Shown: positions 52,051 to 62,336 of the stretch, piece by piece
Layout of the letters: each line of letters starts with the position of its first letter
Numbering within the stretch: position 1 is the stretch's first letter
DNA from: Vreelandella sulfidaeris
GTDB lineage: Bacteria > Pseudomonadota > Gammaproteobacteria > Pseudomonadales > Halomonadaceae
NCBI GenBank assembly: GCA_007182875.1
Contig: AP019514.1
Coordinates: forward strand, 1,674,001-1,738,000
Reading direction: 5' to 3'
Length of the DNA stretch: 64,000 nucleotides
Position numbers and translations under genes: made by a program
Notes under the pieces: generated by a model
What the model saw: the letters and a program-made list of their open reading frames with translations, nothing else
What the model was told of the DNA's origin: nothing
The model's database searches: none

Positions 52051-53414
52051 TTAAGCAGGCTTGGGGGTCGGCACTAACTGCTGGTCTCGGCTGATCCAGA
52101 TGGCTAAGACAATGGCGGGGATGCCCAGTAGCGTCGCAATGACAAAAAAGCTCGGGTAGCCCTGAGCAGTGACGACCAGCCCGCCAAAACCGCTTAAGAA
52201 TTTTCCCGGCAACGTCATCAATGATGAGAACAGCGCGTACTGCGTCGCGGTATAAGCGCGGGATGTTAGGCTGGAAAGAAAGGCGATAAACACCGCGCTG
52301 GCTAAGCCATTGGCGAGATTGTCACCAATAATTGTGACCACCAGCATGGGAAGCTGATTGCCCATGACGGCAAGGGCCGCAAACAGCAGGTTGGTCAACA
52401 TCACCAACCCTGCACCGAAGATGAGTAAAGGGCCGATACCGTAACGCGCCACTAACAGCCCACCTAAGATTCCCCCCGCAATGCTCATCGCGATGCCAAA
52501 TATATTGGTCACGTTAGCTATTTCTGCCAGCGAAAATCCCAGGTCGATATACAGCGGATTGGCCATGGACGCCATGGCCAGGTCACTAATTCTAAACACT
52601 GCAATAAAGACCAAAATCCACAGCGCCTTGACCCCGAAACGGCGAAAGAAATCGGTAAACGGGCATACCAGTGCACCAATGCTCCAGGCACCCAAACGGC
52701 GTAAAATTTTGGGTTTACCGCGGCTGGCACGAATAAAGGCACGCACCTTGGGTTCGTGAATCAGTTGAATGGAGAGTGATGCACGTTTGGGTTCTGGGCG
52801 CAGCAGTACGGTAAGTACACCAACGCTCATTAACGCCGCCATGCAAAGATAAGCCACGTCCCAAGAGGCGGATGCCGCGATATACAGCGCCCCCGCCCCG
52901 GCGGCGAGCAAGCCACCGCGATAGCCAATGATATAAGTGGAGGCCATAGCGGCCTGGACGTTGTCATCAGCGGACTCGATGCGATAAGCGTCGATAGCAA
53001 TATCTTGCGTCGCCGAGCCAAAGGCCACGAGCAGTGCAAACAGGGCCACCCAGCCAAGATTCCCGACGGGGCTTAAGCCCGCCAGCCCTACCAACCCAGC
53101 GGCAATCATCCCTTGCGCTAACAGCATCCAGCCACGACGCTGGCCAAAGGCACGGGTCAGCAGTGGTAGCGCTAATCGGTCAACCACCGGCGCCCAGAAA
53201 AACTTGATCGAATAGAGCATGCCAATCCAGGCAAAAAAAGCCAATCGCAGCGACTTCCACCCCATCGCTGCGCAGCCAGGCTGAGAGGGTTGAAAATACC
53301 AGTAGAAATGGCAGGCCTGCAGAAAACCCCAAAAAAAAGCATGGTGATAACGGGCGCACGACAATAAATCGCCAGTGCAGCAAGCCAACTGCGCTGGGGG
53401 GTGGGGCTGGGCAT
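52051..53414 (-). CDS. ampG: AmpG-like muropeptide MFS transporter
   Basis: Inner-membrane MFS permease importing anhydro-muropeptides for cell-wall recycling. N-terminus from ATG 53414 needs frame repair: PVITMLFFGFSAGLPFLLVF, STLSAWLR, DGVEVAAIGFFAWIGMLYSI. Then KFFWAPVVDRLALPLLTRAF, GQRRGWMLLAQ, VAFGSATQDIAIDAYRIES, IGYRGGLLAAGAGAL and FIAFLSSLTSRAYTATQYAL, all AmpG hallmarks. Shifts near 53330 and 53262-53240. About 453 residues, 12 helices. Confidence 0.9.
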
Positions 53415-53550
53415 TAAACAAGACTCCTGGAAAGACGTTAGCGATAACCAAGTGATAAACTGAGGAGATGTTCTATTACAAAGTTCTATTACTAAGTTCT
53501 ATCACAAAGTTCTATCACAAAACCGACAGCTTACCGGAGAGGAGTTTTCC

Positions 53551-54069
53551 ATGTCGATTACGGCGCATCAGGTAGTTACCTTGCACTATGTCCTCAGCGA
53601 TGTGCTCAACGATGGCAGCAGGCAAGTACTCGATGATTCCCATGCACGTAATAAGCCACTGGAGTATCTTCATGGGCACGACAATATCGTGCCGGGGCTA
53701 GAGCGTGCACTTGCAGGGCCAAACGGCCGGGGCCGAGCTAAGTGTTCAACTAATGCCCGCCGATGCCTACGGTGTACGCAACGAGGCGCTGGTCCAAGAA
53801 GTGAGCCGCGGATCGTTTGGCAACGCTGAGTTGGCGCCGGGCAGTCGCTTTCAAACCGAAGGCGAAGCCGGGCCACAAATCGTGACGGTACTGGAAGTGG
53901 AAGGTGACCGTGTCACCGTTGATACCAATCACCCCTTGCTGGGCGAACACTTAATTACCAGGTAACGATTCTAGACGTGCGTGACGCCACCCGCGCCGAA
54001 TTGGCAAAAGGCCACCCGTTGCCGCCAGGGACTGAACACAGTAAGGTCGAAGACCGCAAGGTGCTGTAG
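53551..54069 (+). CDS. SlyD-like FKBP peptidyl-prolyl isomerase
   Basis: About 172 residues. FKBP domain of the SlyD type: VVTLHYVLSDVLNDGSRQVL, PLEYLHGHDNIVPGLERALA, then a chaperone IF insertion (VQLMPADAYGVRNEALVQEV) and VTVLEVEGDRVTVDTNHPLxG returning to FKBP, ending DATRAELAKGHPLPPGTEHS. Shifts near 53717 and 53945. Lacks the His-rich tail of E. coli SlyD. Upstream are four near-identical ctaagttctat repeats (53478-53520). Confidence 0.87.
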
Positions 54070-54088
54070 CGCTAATAACCCCTAAAAA

Positions 54089-54102
54089 TTGATCGGTATC
54101 AA
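54089..54102. promoter_or_regulatory. FNR/Anr box upstream of ccoM
   Basis: TTGATcggtATCAA is a perfect match to TTGAT-N4-ATCAA, 108 bases before the ccoM start. A weaker TTGACccagGTCAG follows at 54138-54151. Confidence 0.8.
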
Positions 54103-54210
54103 TTTCCTGTTTAACCGCTTTCCCCGCCTTCCGTTACTTGACCCAGGTCAGCATTCTTCCGCCATTGAGTGACTAGTATGAACGCATACATCACGGCGGG
54201 AGGATTGACC

Positions 54211-54333
54211 ATGTATTGGGATGACACAATTATCTTTGGCTTAGCCACCGTCGCGTTGGTAATCGCATTTATGGTGGGTTGGGTGGGCTTCGTGATTCGC
54301 GATCATCTACGTAAAGGTGGGCGCAAGAAGTAG
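54211..54333 (+). CDS. ccoM: CcoM-like small cytochrome cbb3 oxidase subunit
   Basis: 40-residue single-helix protein: MYWDDTIIFGLATVALVIAF, MVGWVGFVIRDHLRKGGRKK. ATG at 54211 follows GGGAGGA. Size, Trp-Asp N-terminus, one membrane helix and basic tail fit CcoM, a small cbb3-oxidase subunit of Pseudomonas and relatives. Monocistronic and followed by a terminator. The perfect FNR-type site upstream agrees with low-oxygen expression. The cbb3 core operon is not in the window. Confidence 0.78.
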   Translation: MYWDDTIIFGLATVALVIAFMVGWVGFVIRDHLRKGGRKK

Positions 54334-54396
54334 CTTCCCAGTTCATGTAAACCTTGTCAGGGGGAGGGGGTTTGCGAGCTTAGTAAACCTCCTGTT

Positions 54397-54423
54397 GCCA
54401 GCCCTTTTGGGCTGGCTTTTTTT
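54397..54423 (+). terminator. Rho-independent terminator after ccoM
   Basis: GCCAGCC-cttttg-GGCTGGC followed by seven Ts. Confidence 0.92.
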
Positions 54424-54475
54424 GGCTGCTTTATAGAGGCGGTATGCATTTTAATAGCTGATAAACAGAGCCAGC

Positions 54476-54942
54476 CTATTGGCGTCGCATAACATCCGCA
54501 TACATAGGCGCTAGCCTGCCAAGCAGTTCATTACGGGCCCCAAGGGCAATGCCTTCCTCTTGCATAGCTGCGTCGAGATGTTCAACTAAACGATTAAAAT
54601 GCACATCTGTCAGCCCCATATGTTGATGAGCACGATCCATCGGCGGGCCTTCATAGCGGCAGGGGCCGTCGCTTACATCGCATAGCTGGCTGGCCAGAGA
54701 ATCTGCAAATAAATCGATATTCGTGTTAGCAAAAACACGACCACTTCGGGATCATCCGCAATTCGGTATAAAAGGTTCTCAACGACTGCATCAATCTTGA
54801 CCGCCCCGCCAAGTCGCTCGTACAGCGTTATTGAATGAGTTGCTGATTGATGAGCGCAGCCTGCAAGCGAAAACGCTGCCGCTACAAACGTTAACGCTCT
54901 TAAATACCGGCGTGTACGACGGTGTTTGCGTGGATAGATCAT
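54476..54942 (-). CDS. Truncated hemoglobin (group I) with lipoprotein signal
   Basis: ATG at 54942: basic start (MIYPRKHRRTRRYLRALTF) and lipobox SLAGC, then the globin: ITLYERLGGAVKIDAVVENL, YRIADDPEVVVFFANTN, and after a shift near 54737 LFADSLASQLCDVSDGPCRY, PPMDRAHQHMGLTDVHFNRL with the proximal His, ending RLAPMYADVMRRQ. About 155 residues. Truncated globins are usually cytosolic; a lipobox predicts anchoring at the periplasmic face. Last gene of a four-gene minus-strand operon, 10 bases after DUF3034. Confidence 0.85.
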
Positions 54943-54952
54943 AGCGCCCCGC

Positions 54953-55843
54953 TTAAAAAGCTGCCTGAAGTGAAAGGTAACCGCCGCGCTGGGAAGGCAG
55001 GCCGGCAATATTGCCTAAGTCCAACCACGCGCCCGTTAGCGATAGGTGCTTATTGAAGAAATAGGCACTGTAGAGACTTTGCCAATCGTCTTCTCTGGCT
55101 GCGCTTAAGTTATCGGGCTTCTGGCGATATTCAGTGCCAATGATCCATTGTGGGGTTACAAAACGCCCACGCTGCCCTCAGCTACCCAGGAGTGATTACC
55201 TTGGTCACCGCCAAAGCCTAGTAGGCCGCCCTGGTTGGCATCGGTATTACGTAGGGTGGCGTTGAGCAGCACATTACGACCTGCCAAAGCGCCAAACAAC
55301 AATTTACTGGCACTGAAATACATATCGTTGCCGCGTGTGTTATCGGCGCCTAAAGCCGTCGGAATAGCGCCATCGACTAGACGTTTATGCTGTACGCCGA
55401 CACTCCAAATCCCCCAAGGGTGATAGAGCACATCGCCGAGTAAGCGTAGTTTCACACCATAAATGTCTTGGCTTAATTCGCCACCCAAGGTTTCTAGGTC
55501 TAGCGTTTGGCGTGCCACCGACAATTCTAAGCGGTCGTAAATGTTCACGCTGGCGCCGGTCACTGTTAGTTGGTAATCATCAACCCAGGCGCGGGAAGCC
55601 GCGGCGGTGATGCCCACTTCCTGTTCGCTGGCCGTGCTTGAAAGTACAGCCCAGGGGGGATAAACCACCACCTGCGGCTCCTTCAATGGCACTAACTGCC
55701 CCCGTGCCGAGGATGCGACTACCGGCTAAGGTGGGTGTGGCAATAAGTACAGAGCAAACCGCTAGACAGAGTGCAAGATAGACAGCCAGGGAGTGTCGGA
55801 AGAGGGGGCTGATCGTTGTTAACGTAAGTTGAAATACCGTCAT
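54953..55843 (-). CDS. DUF3034 family outer-membrane-type protein
   Basis: About 296 residues. Signal peptide (LALCLAVCSVLIATPTLAGS), SRILGTGAVSAIEGAAGGGL then a shift near 55650 into VVYPPWAVLSSTASEQEVGI, ending in alternating beta strands (YQLTVTGASVNIYDRLELSV, YGVKLRLLGDVLYHPWGIWS, YFFNKHLSLTGAWLDLGNIA) and GGYLSLQAAF with a terminal Phe. GGGLVPWAVL-type start and terminal Phe identify DUF3034, predicted outer-membrane beta-barrel. Start overlaps the preceding stop by ATGA. A second shift near 55160. Confidence 0.82.
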
Positions 55844-58204
55844 AGCTTTCTCTGAGCCGTCTCAAGTAAAGACGATGTTGGGTGTGGTAATAAAAGCGGC
55901 GTAAAGTTATCCAGCCAGCCGGGGAGTTCATCAGCCGGCATGGGTTTAGCAATCCAGTAACCTTGTAAAAAATCACAGCCAAGCTTGCTTAAAAGCTCGG
56001 CGCTGGCTCGATTCTCAACGCCTTCAGCAACAAGGCGCAGTCCTAAGCTGTGGCCCATCTCGATCGTTGAGCGGACAATTGTTAAATCATCTTTTGTGAG
56101 TCGATGGCCAGCACGAAGGATTTATCAATCTTGAGTTCACTGACGGGCAGACGTTTGATTTGCGCCAATGACGAGTAGCCCGTGCCGTAATCATCAATCG
56201 CGATGCTCAGTCCCAGTTGATTAAGCTCAAGTAGCGTAGACATGGCCGCATCAACATCTTGCATGACTGCGCTCTCGGTGACTTCTATGCTCAATTGCGC
56301 CGGATTGAGCTGATAGCGCTCAAATAAGCTCGTCAGGTGAACGGATAACTGGCGGTCGACTACATCACTGGCAGAGAGGTTTACCGCTATCGATAGGTGA
56401 TAACCTTGCTGCTTCCAAGCGTGCAGCTGGGCACAGACATTAGCCAGCATCCACTGGCTAAGCATGCGGATACTGCCTGAACGTTCGGCTAAACCAATAA
56501 ACTCATCCGGCGGTATAAAGCCCAGCGAAGGATGGCGCCAGCGCATTAAGGCCTCGCACTGATTAACACGACCCGTCATTGCATTTACTTTGGGTTGATA
56601 CGCCATCCATAGTTCACCGTTGCTAACCGCATCCTGTAAATCACGAATCAGCGTGAGCTGTCGCAAGTGGTGTTCATCTTGCCCTTCAAGATAACGTTGG
56701 TGGGTGTAGCGGTGGCGGCGCGCCATATCAAGCGCTATATCGGCGCGACGTAGCAGCAATTGCGGACTATCACCATGGTCGGGATAATTAGTCTCGCCTG
56801 CCGACAATGATGGCGTAATGGGTGATTTATCAAGATCTATAAGAAGGTGCAAGGTGGTGAAAGACGTGCGCGCCAAGCAAAGTCGCTTTTGATTGCTTGA
56901 CGAGTAGCAAGAGTTCGTCGCCATCTAACCGGTAGGCAGTGCTTTCCGGGACGTCTAAATGCTGCAAACGTTTAGCTAGCGTCACCAACATATGATCCCC
57001 CAGCGCGTAGCCGAAGGTGTCGTTAATATCGCGGAAGTTATTAATCGCAAGGCGCAACAGAGTGAACGGCTCGCCGCGTTGAATCAGGAGAGTAATATCC
57101 TCATGGGCGCTGATACGGTTGGGTAAATCGGTGAGTAAGTCGTGGCGTGACTGGTGATGTAGGGTGGCTTCGCGCTGAGCGATTGCTTCTTGCATTGCAT
57201 GCAATGTAGACGCCAGTAGCCCCGTTTCGCTGCGTTCATTACCTTTCGGTAGCTCGGTGAAACGCTCTCCCCGGCCAATCCGCTGTGCCGCTGTGGCTAG
57301 TTCCATTAAGGGTTTGCTTATGCTCCGCGCTAACCACGTGGCAAGTAGCACGGTAAATAGTAAAATTAGGGCTATTATCCCTAGCAGTTGCCACTGTAGT
57401 GAGCGGTAAGCACCCAGCAGTTCGTCACGGGAAATTTGCAGCAGCGCGTAAGTGTGATTCGAGTCATCGGCGTAAAGTGCACTGGCATAAGAGAGATACT
57501 CTGCATCAGGTGTCATTTGACTATTCGATGCGTATTCGCCTTTCAATAATTCGTCGATACTACCGCTTATTAATTGTTGGGCTAATTGTTCGTGATGGGT
57601 ACTGGCGAGGTAGCTTATTTCGCCATTATCTTGGTAGTTGATCACGCTAATGTTTAGCCCGGTGAGTGCATTAATCTCCCTGGTCACGGTTTCATTGATT
57701 AAAAAATCCCATGCCCACCCAGCCAATGAGGTTAGGAGCTCGTACGGGCAGTAGGGCAAACTCGTATGGCTGACCTTCAACAATCACCACGCTTGCCGCA
57801 GAGCCATTGTTACGAGCGTTTTCGAACAATTGTGGGAACGGCATAGGGCTATTTTGAGCGTGATGGCTACTGGCTAAAATACGGCCCTCCAAGTCATTAA
57901 GTAACACGATATCGGCTTTGGCACGATCACCGTGGTTGGCCAGCACGGAGTTGAGCGTGTCGGTATTTTGAGTGGAGACGGCGCTTTTAAAACCGAAATC
58001 ATCAGCGAGGATGGCGACGTTATCGCTTAATTGTTCACCACGAGCATCTAGTAACTGGCTGAATACTTTGGCGCCCACATCTAAACGCTGAGCGCCTTTG
58101 GCAAGAGCGTCGTTTTGGGTGGCGTGTAAAAAGCCGCACCCGTGGCGATTTGCGAGACAATCACCAACGTAAGCAGTACTAGCATCAGGCGCGTTCGAAA
58201 GCGC
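55840..58204 (-). CDS. Membrane sensor with HAMP, degenerate GGDEF and EAL domains
   Basis: About 785 residues over four frames. N-terminal helix MRFRTRLMLVLLTLVIVSQI, periplasmic sensor region (LDARGEQLSDNVAILADDFG, VVIVEGQPYEFALLPVRAPN), second helix LLGIIALILLFTVLLATWLA, HAMP (ARSISKPLMELATAAQRIGR), GGDEF (HDLLTDLPNRISAHEDITLL; active site LDGDELLLLV, not GGDEF) and EAL (CEALMRWRHP, VNLSASD, EVTESAV, IDDYGTGYSSL, ELKIDKSF, LVAEGVEN, FLQGYWIAKP). The EAL residues are complete, so it is most likely a phosphodiesterase. Shifts near 58122, 57700, 56880 and 56092. Second gene of the cupredoxin operon. Confidence 0.88.
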
Positions 58205-58269
58205 ATAGCAACCTCACCGAGTAGCGGATCGAAAAATCCTGCGCACCTGTCTGCACTTACGTGGCATCT

Positions 58270-58947
58270 CTAAAACGCTGCTGAAGGGGGGGAAAGCGGC
58301 TGCGTTGAAGGGGGCAGCGCATTTAACTCCAGACGGACGTCCAGTTGGTCAGCGCCGCTAATGCTACCTTCCCACCAGACTTGCTGGCTGTCGTCGAGGC
58401 GAGGATGCCATACACGTATACGATGTTGGCCCGGCGGTAAATTGGCAAGATTAAGCGTGCCATCAGCCTTCGTTGTTGCCGTATAGTGAGCATCACTGAC
58501 AACAATAAACGCCTGCATATGATCGTGAATATTGCACCCCAAAACGACAATGCCCGGCTGGTCAAAATGAACGGGCGGTGGGGTTTCCTTAAGGTAAAGG
58601 TTTAAATCGAAGGTTTTGGCTGGCGAGAAGGAGTAGACATGGTGGCGCGTTGTGTCCTGGTTGGGGAAAGCCACATAGCTGCCGGTGGGAACTGTTAATA
58701 CCTTAGGATAAAAGGCTGCATCGCGTTGGTACACGTTTTGCTCTTGAGGTTGATTAGCGGGTACCGCTGTATCGTAGTAAATCTCAACAACCGCATTTTC
58801 AAGAGGCTGTCCTTCGATGCTGCTAACCATCACTTGGGCGGCATGAATCATTGGGCTGAACAGCGTCAATAGCAGGGCAAATGTCAGGGCAGCTCGCTTA
58901 GCTTGATAATCAAAATAAGGGCGACATTGTTTTTTTAGCATTACCAT
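58270..58947 (-). CDS. Periplasmic cupredoxin-like protein (methylamine-utilization type)
   Basis: Uninterrupted 225 residues. Signal peptide (LTFALLLTLFSPMIHAAQVM). Beta-sandwich with copper-type ligands: VAFPNQDTTRHHVYSFSPAK (His) and IVVLGCNIHDHMQAFIVVSD (Cys-x-x-His-x-x-Met order of plastocyanin-like sites), followed by a carboxypeptidase-regulatory-like strand set (TTKADGTLNLANLPPGQHRI). First gene of the operon with the phosphodiesterase 65 bases downstream, a conserved arrangement that suggests it feeds a redox or copper signal to that sensor. Confidence 0.87.
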   Translation of the reverse strand: MVMLKKQCRPYFDYQAKRAALTFALLLTLFSPMIHAAQVMVSSIEGQPLENAVVEIYYDTAVPANQPQEQNVYQRDAAFYPKVLTVPTGSYVAFPNQDTTRHHVYSFSPAKTFDLNLYLKETPPPVHFDQPGIVVLGCNIHDHMQAFIVVSDAHYTATTKADGTLNLANLPPGQHRIRVWHPRLDDSQQVWWEGSISGADQLDVRLELNALPPSTQPLSPPSAAF

Positions 58948-59142
58948 TTATACCCTACGAGAAGCGTGATAAATAATGGGAATGATAATGTAGGGATTAA
59001 TCAAAAAAGTCATGCTGATACTTTAACGATGCGCCAACACTTATCTGCTCACGGGAATCATTACCGTAAAACCATCAGTATAAAGAGTGCCTACGATAGG
59101 AGCTGTGTTAGACAGGGAAGCTTAACGCAGTATTGTTTGGCG

Positions 59143-59722
59143 CTATGGTTGGCGCCAGGTATCTCGCCAGGCCCGCATGACTCGCTCCGGGTACCACGTT
59201 TCCCCCAAGCTGCCGTTATAACGCGCTAATGCACGGGTAAAGTCGCCGTTTTCGATCGCAAGGTAGTGCGCCAAAATCGTACAGCCATAGCGCAAATTGC
59301 GTGGCGGATGGGTTAAGTCATCTATCGGAAGCCCTAACTCGCTGACCCAGAAGGGCATGATTTGCATTAAGCCGACAGCGCCTGCCGAGGAAATCGCATC
59401 CGCTTTAAAGGCACTTTCCACTTGAATTAAGGCTAATATCAGTTCGGGGAGGTAAGCCTGCCAGCCTGGCTTCTTGGTAGAGGTGCGTCAGTAGCGTCTG
59501 GCGCTCTGCTGCGTCATCCATAAAACGCGCTAGCGCTGTGTCCATGCGTAAACGCCATTGGCGCGCTAGCCATTGCTGTTGAGCTGTTTGATGATGCTGA
59601 TTAACGGCTCCTAGGGTTGGGCGCAGGCCCGGTGGTAGCGGTTGTGCTGCTGCCGCCAGTCCTGCGTGTCCCAGCAAGAGCACGCTAAGCGTCATTGCAA
59701 CGCTTAGCCAGCGCCGCGCCAT
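59143..59722 (-). CDS. Lytic transglycosylase (SLT domain)
   Basis: ATG at 59722: MARRWLSVAMTLSVLLLGHA with signal peptide ending AAAAQ, then WRLRMDTALARFMDDAAERQ and, after a shift near 59440, LPPELILALIQVESAFKADA (catalytic Glu in VESAF), SSAGAVGLMQIMPFW, RNLRYGCTILAHYLAIENGD, ALARYNGSLGETWYPERVMR. About 192 residues. Cleaves peptidoglycan with anhydro-muramic acid formation. Located next to proS on the same strand. Confidence 0.88.
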
Positions 59723-59753
59723 GATAATAGACGCAGCGGCTGCCTTGGCGAGT

Positions 59754-61473
59754 TTAGCGGGCCTTCTCAAGTAGGAAGTCGATAATTTGATCTGCAGACA
59801 CCATCGTCGCTTCGCTATCCCGGCGACCTTTATATTCCAGCTCACCGTTGTCTAAACCTCGGTCGCCGATCACCAAGCGATGCGGAACGCCCATTAGTTC
59901 CAAGTCGGCAAATTTAACACCGGGGCGGGTGTCACGGTCATCCAGCAATACGTCTAGGCCAGCGGCGGTTAATGCTTGGTAAAGTCGCTCAGACTCTTCG
60001 CGAACACGCTGGGATTTATGCGCATTCATGGGTACCAGGGCCACTTGGAATGGCGCAATAGCGTTGGGCCAGATAATGCCCGATTCGTCGTGATTCTGCT
60101 CAATGGCGGCGGCAACCACACGGGTCACACCGATGCCATAGCAGCCCATCCACGGGTGGCTGGTCTTGCCATTATCGCCTAGTACGTTAGCGTTCATGGC
60201 CTGGGAATATTTCTGGCCAAGCTGGAATACGTGGCCAACCTCAATCCCACGCTTGATAGAGAGCGTGCCTTGGCCATCTGGGGACGGATCACCTTCAACG
60301 ACATTGCGTAGATCAGCTACGTCTGGCAGGGCAACATCGCGCTCCCAGTTAATGCCGAAGTAGTGCTTGTCATCCACATTGGCACCAGCGCCGAAGTCGC
60401 TCATCAGCGCCACGCCGCGGTCGATAATCACAGGCATCTTCAGGCCTACCGGGCCAAGCGATCCAGGACCGGCGCCTACCGCCGCGCGAATCTCTTCTTC
60501 GCTGGCCATGGTTAGCGGCTTGGCAACTTGGGGCAGGTTTTCTGCTTTCACTTCGTTCAGCTCATGGTCACCGCGGACCAGTAATGCGATTAAGCCACCC
60601 TCCGCTGCGTGAACCATCAATGTTTTAACGGTTTTTTCAATCGGCAGCTTGAATTGCTCAACCAAGGTGGCGATGGTTTTGGCATCGGGGGTATCGACCA
60701 AACGCAGCTCTTCGCTGGGTTCGGCGCGGGTAGCCTGGCTGCCAAGGGGGGGCAGGCAACGCCTCGGCTTTTTCCATATTGGCCGCGTAGCCGGAAGAGG
60801 TGGAGAACACAATATCGTCTTCGCCCGAGTCCGCAAGTACATGGAATTCATGCGAGCCGGTGCCTCCGATGGAGCCGTTGTCGGCAATAACCGGGCGGAA
60901 GTCGAGTCCTAAACGCGTGAAAATACGCGTGTAGGCGTCATACATATCTTGGTAAGTCTGCTTCAGCGAGGCTTCATCAAGGTGGAAGGAGTAAGCGTCC
61001 TTCATAATGAACTCACGTGAACGCATGACCCCAAAACGCGGGCGAATTTCGTCGCGAAATTTCGTCTGAATCTGATAGAAATTGACCGGTAATTGCTTGT
61101 AACTGGCGATCTCTTTGCGCACCAGGTCGGTAATGACTTCTTCGTGGGTCGGGCCGACACAGTAATCACGGTCGTGACGATCTGTTAAGCGCAAAAGCTC
61201 AGGGCCGTACTGCTCCCAACGGCCAGACTCCTGCCAAAGTTCAGCCGGCTGCACAGCGGGCATCAATACCTCTTGCGCGCCGGCACGGTTCATCTCTTCG
61301 CGTACAATGGCTTCTACTTTGCGCAATGTGCGCAGGCCAAGCGGCAGCCACGTGTAAAGCCCTGATGTTAAACGACGGATCATCCCGGCGCGGAGCATTA
61401 GCTGATGGCTAATGACTTCGGCGTCGGCCGGGGTTTCTTTCAGAGTGGCAATCAATAATTGGCTGGCGCGCAT
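59754..61473 (-). CDS. proS: Proline--tRNA ligase
   Basis: Class II synthetase of the bacterial type, about 573 residues: [40 protein letters not shown], motif 2 [20 protein letters not shown], the editing insertion ([40 protein letters not shown]), motif 3 [20 protein letters not shown] and the anticodon-binding domain ([38 protein letters not shown]). One base is gained or lost in the G-run at 60747-60753 ([17 protein letters not shown]). An essential gene with a frame break, strong evidence that the breaks are artefacts. Confidence 0.95.
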
Positions 61474-61774
61474 GGGGCGAGTATTCCTGGGTGCGTGTTA
61501 GTTTAATAAGTTTTTAAGAATCGTTTTTAAATCATCGTTTTTACATCATAGCTAAATAGCGATGCTTACCATCAGGGCGATGCCCCGTAGCGTTGAATGA
61601 TGCCATTGTACGGCCTCGTGGCTAAAGCGGCAAAATAGAGTGGTCTGTAAACTACCTGCGCTTTTGGATGACTGTGTTAAACTAAATGCGCTTTAAGGCG
61701 CGTTAGCCAATAGCAGGATTGGTCGGAACAAAAAAATAGGCTGACGACCGTTTTTTCATCTTGAGGGAACCTTC
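61474..61774. other. Intergenic region, no gene
   Basis: About 300 bases between divergent proS and the lipoprotein gene; no coding or RNA feature seen beyond presumed promoters. Confidence 0.5.
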
Positions 61775-62210
61775 ATGCACCATGCCGTTCGTCGCTGGTT
61801 GACAGGCGCCGTAGTGGGCGTCTCCATTGTGTCACTGAGTGGTTGCGGTACGCTTTTTCATCCCTGAGCGCAAAGGCCAATTGAGCGGTGATATCGATCC
61901 GGTTATCGCCATCGCCAACGGGGTGGGGTTACTGTTTTTTATTGTACCTGGCGTGATCGCCTACGCCGTGGATTTCTCTAATGGCACCATCTATCTGCCC
62001 GGCCGGGATAGCGCCTCAGTAGATGTTCACCAGTTAGACGACGCTATGGATGTAGCTTCCCTGGAAAAACTGTTATCTGAGAAGGCCGGTCAGCCAGTGA
62101 GCCTTGAAAGCGAATTGGTCATGATCGAAGAAATGGACAGTCTCGATGAAGCGCTTGCCATGGTGCGTATGTCAGGCATATGGGATGAAGAGAAGCTTTC
62201 AGCAATGTAA
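61775..62210 (+). CDS. Lipoprotein of unknown function
   Basis: ATG at 61775. Signal with lipobox SLSGCGTLF, then after restoring one T near 61860 FIPERKGQLSGDIDPVIAIA, NGVGLLFFIVPGVIAYAVDF, SNGTIYLPGRDSASVDVHQL, and a Glu-rich C-terminus (LESELVMIEEMDSLDEALAM). About 145 residues. GCGTLFxPERKGQ...GVGLLFFIVPGVIAFAVDF is a widespread uncharacterised lipoprotein pattern in gammaproteobacteria. Followed by a terminator. Confidence 0.82.
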
Positions 62211-62278
62211 TGTCGGTATTAATTTCAAAAATAGCATCGTTCTTAAAACAGTACTCGCAAAAACAGTATTGATCACAA

Positions 62279-62313
62279 AAACCAGCCAAGTGTAAAGCTT
62301 GGCTGGTTTTTTC
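62279..62313 (+). terminator. Rho-independent terminator after lipoprotein gene
   Basis: AAACCAGCCAAG-tgtaaag-CTTGGCTGGTTTTTT: twelve-bp stem ending in a T run; may serve both strands. Confidence 0.92.
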
Positions 62314-62336
62314 ATCCCGAGCAAGCATTAAGCAGG

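Noticed and set aside
53478..53520. Repeated ctaagttctatnacaa units upstream of the SlyD-like gene as operator array
   Set aside because: Four short imperfect AT-rich units; could be slippage, and no regulator or palindromic structure supports an operator.
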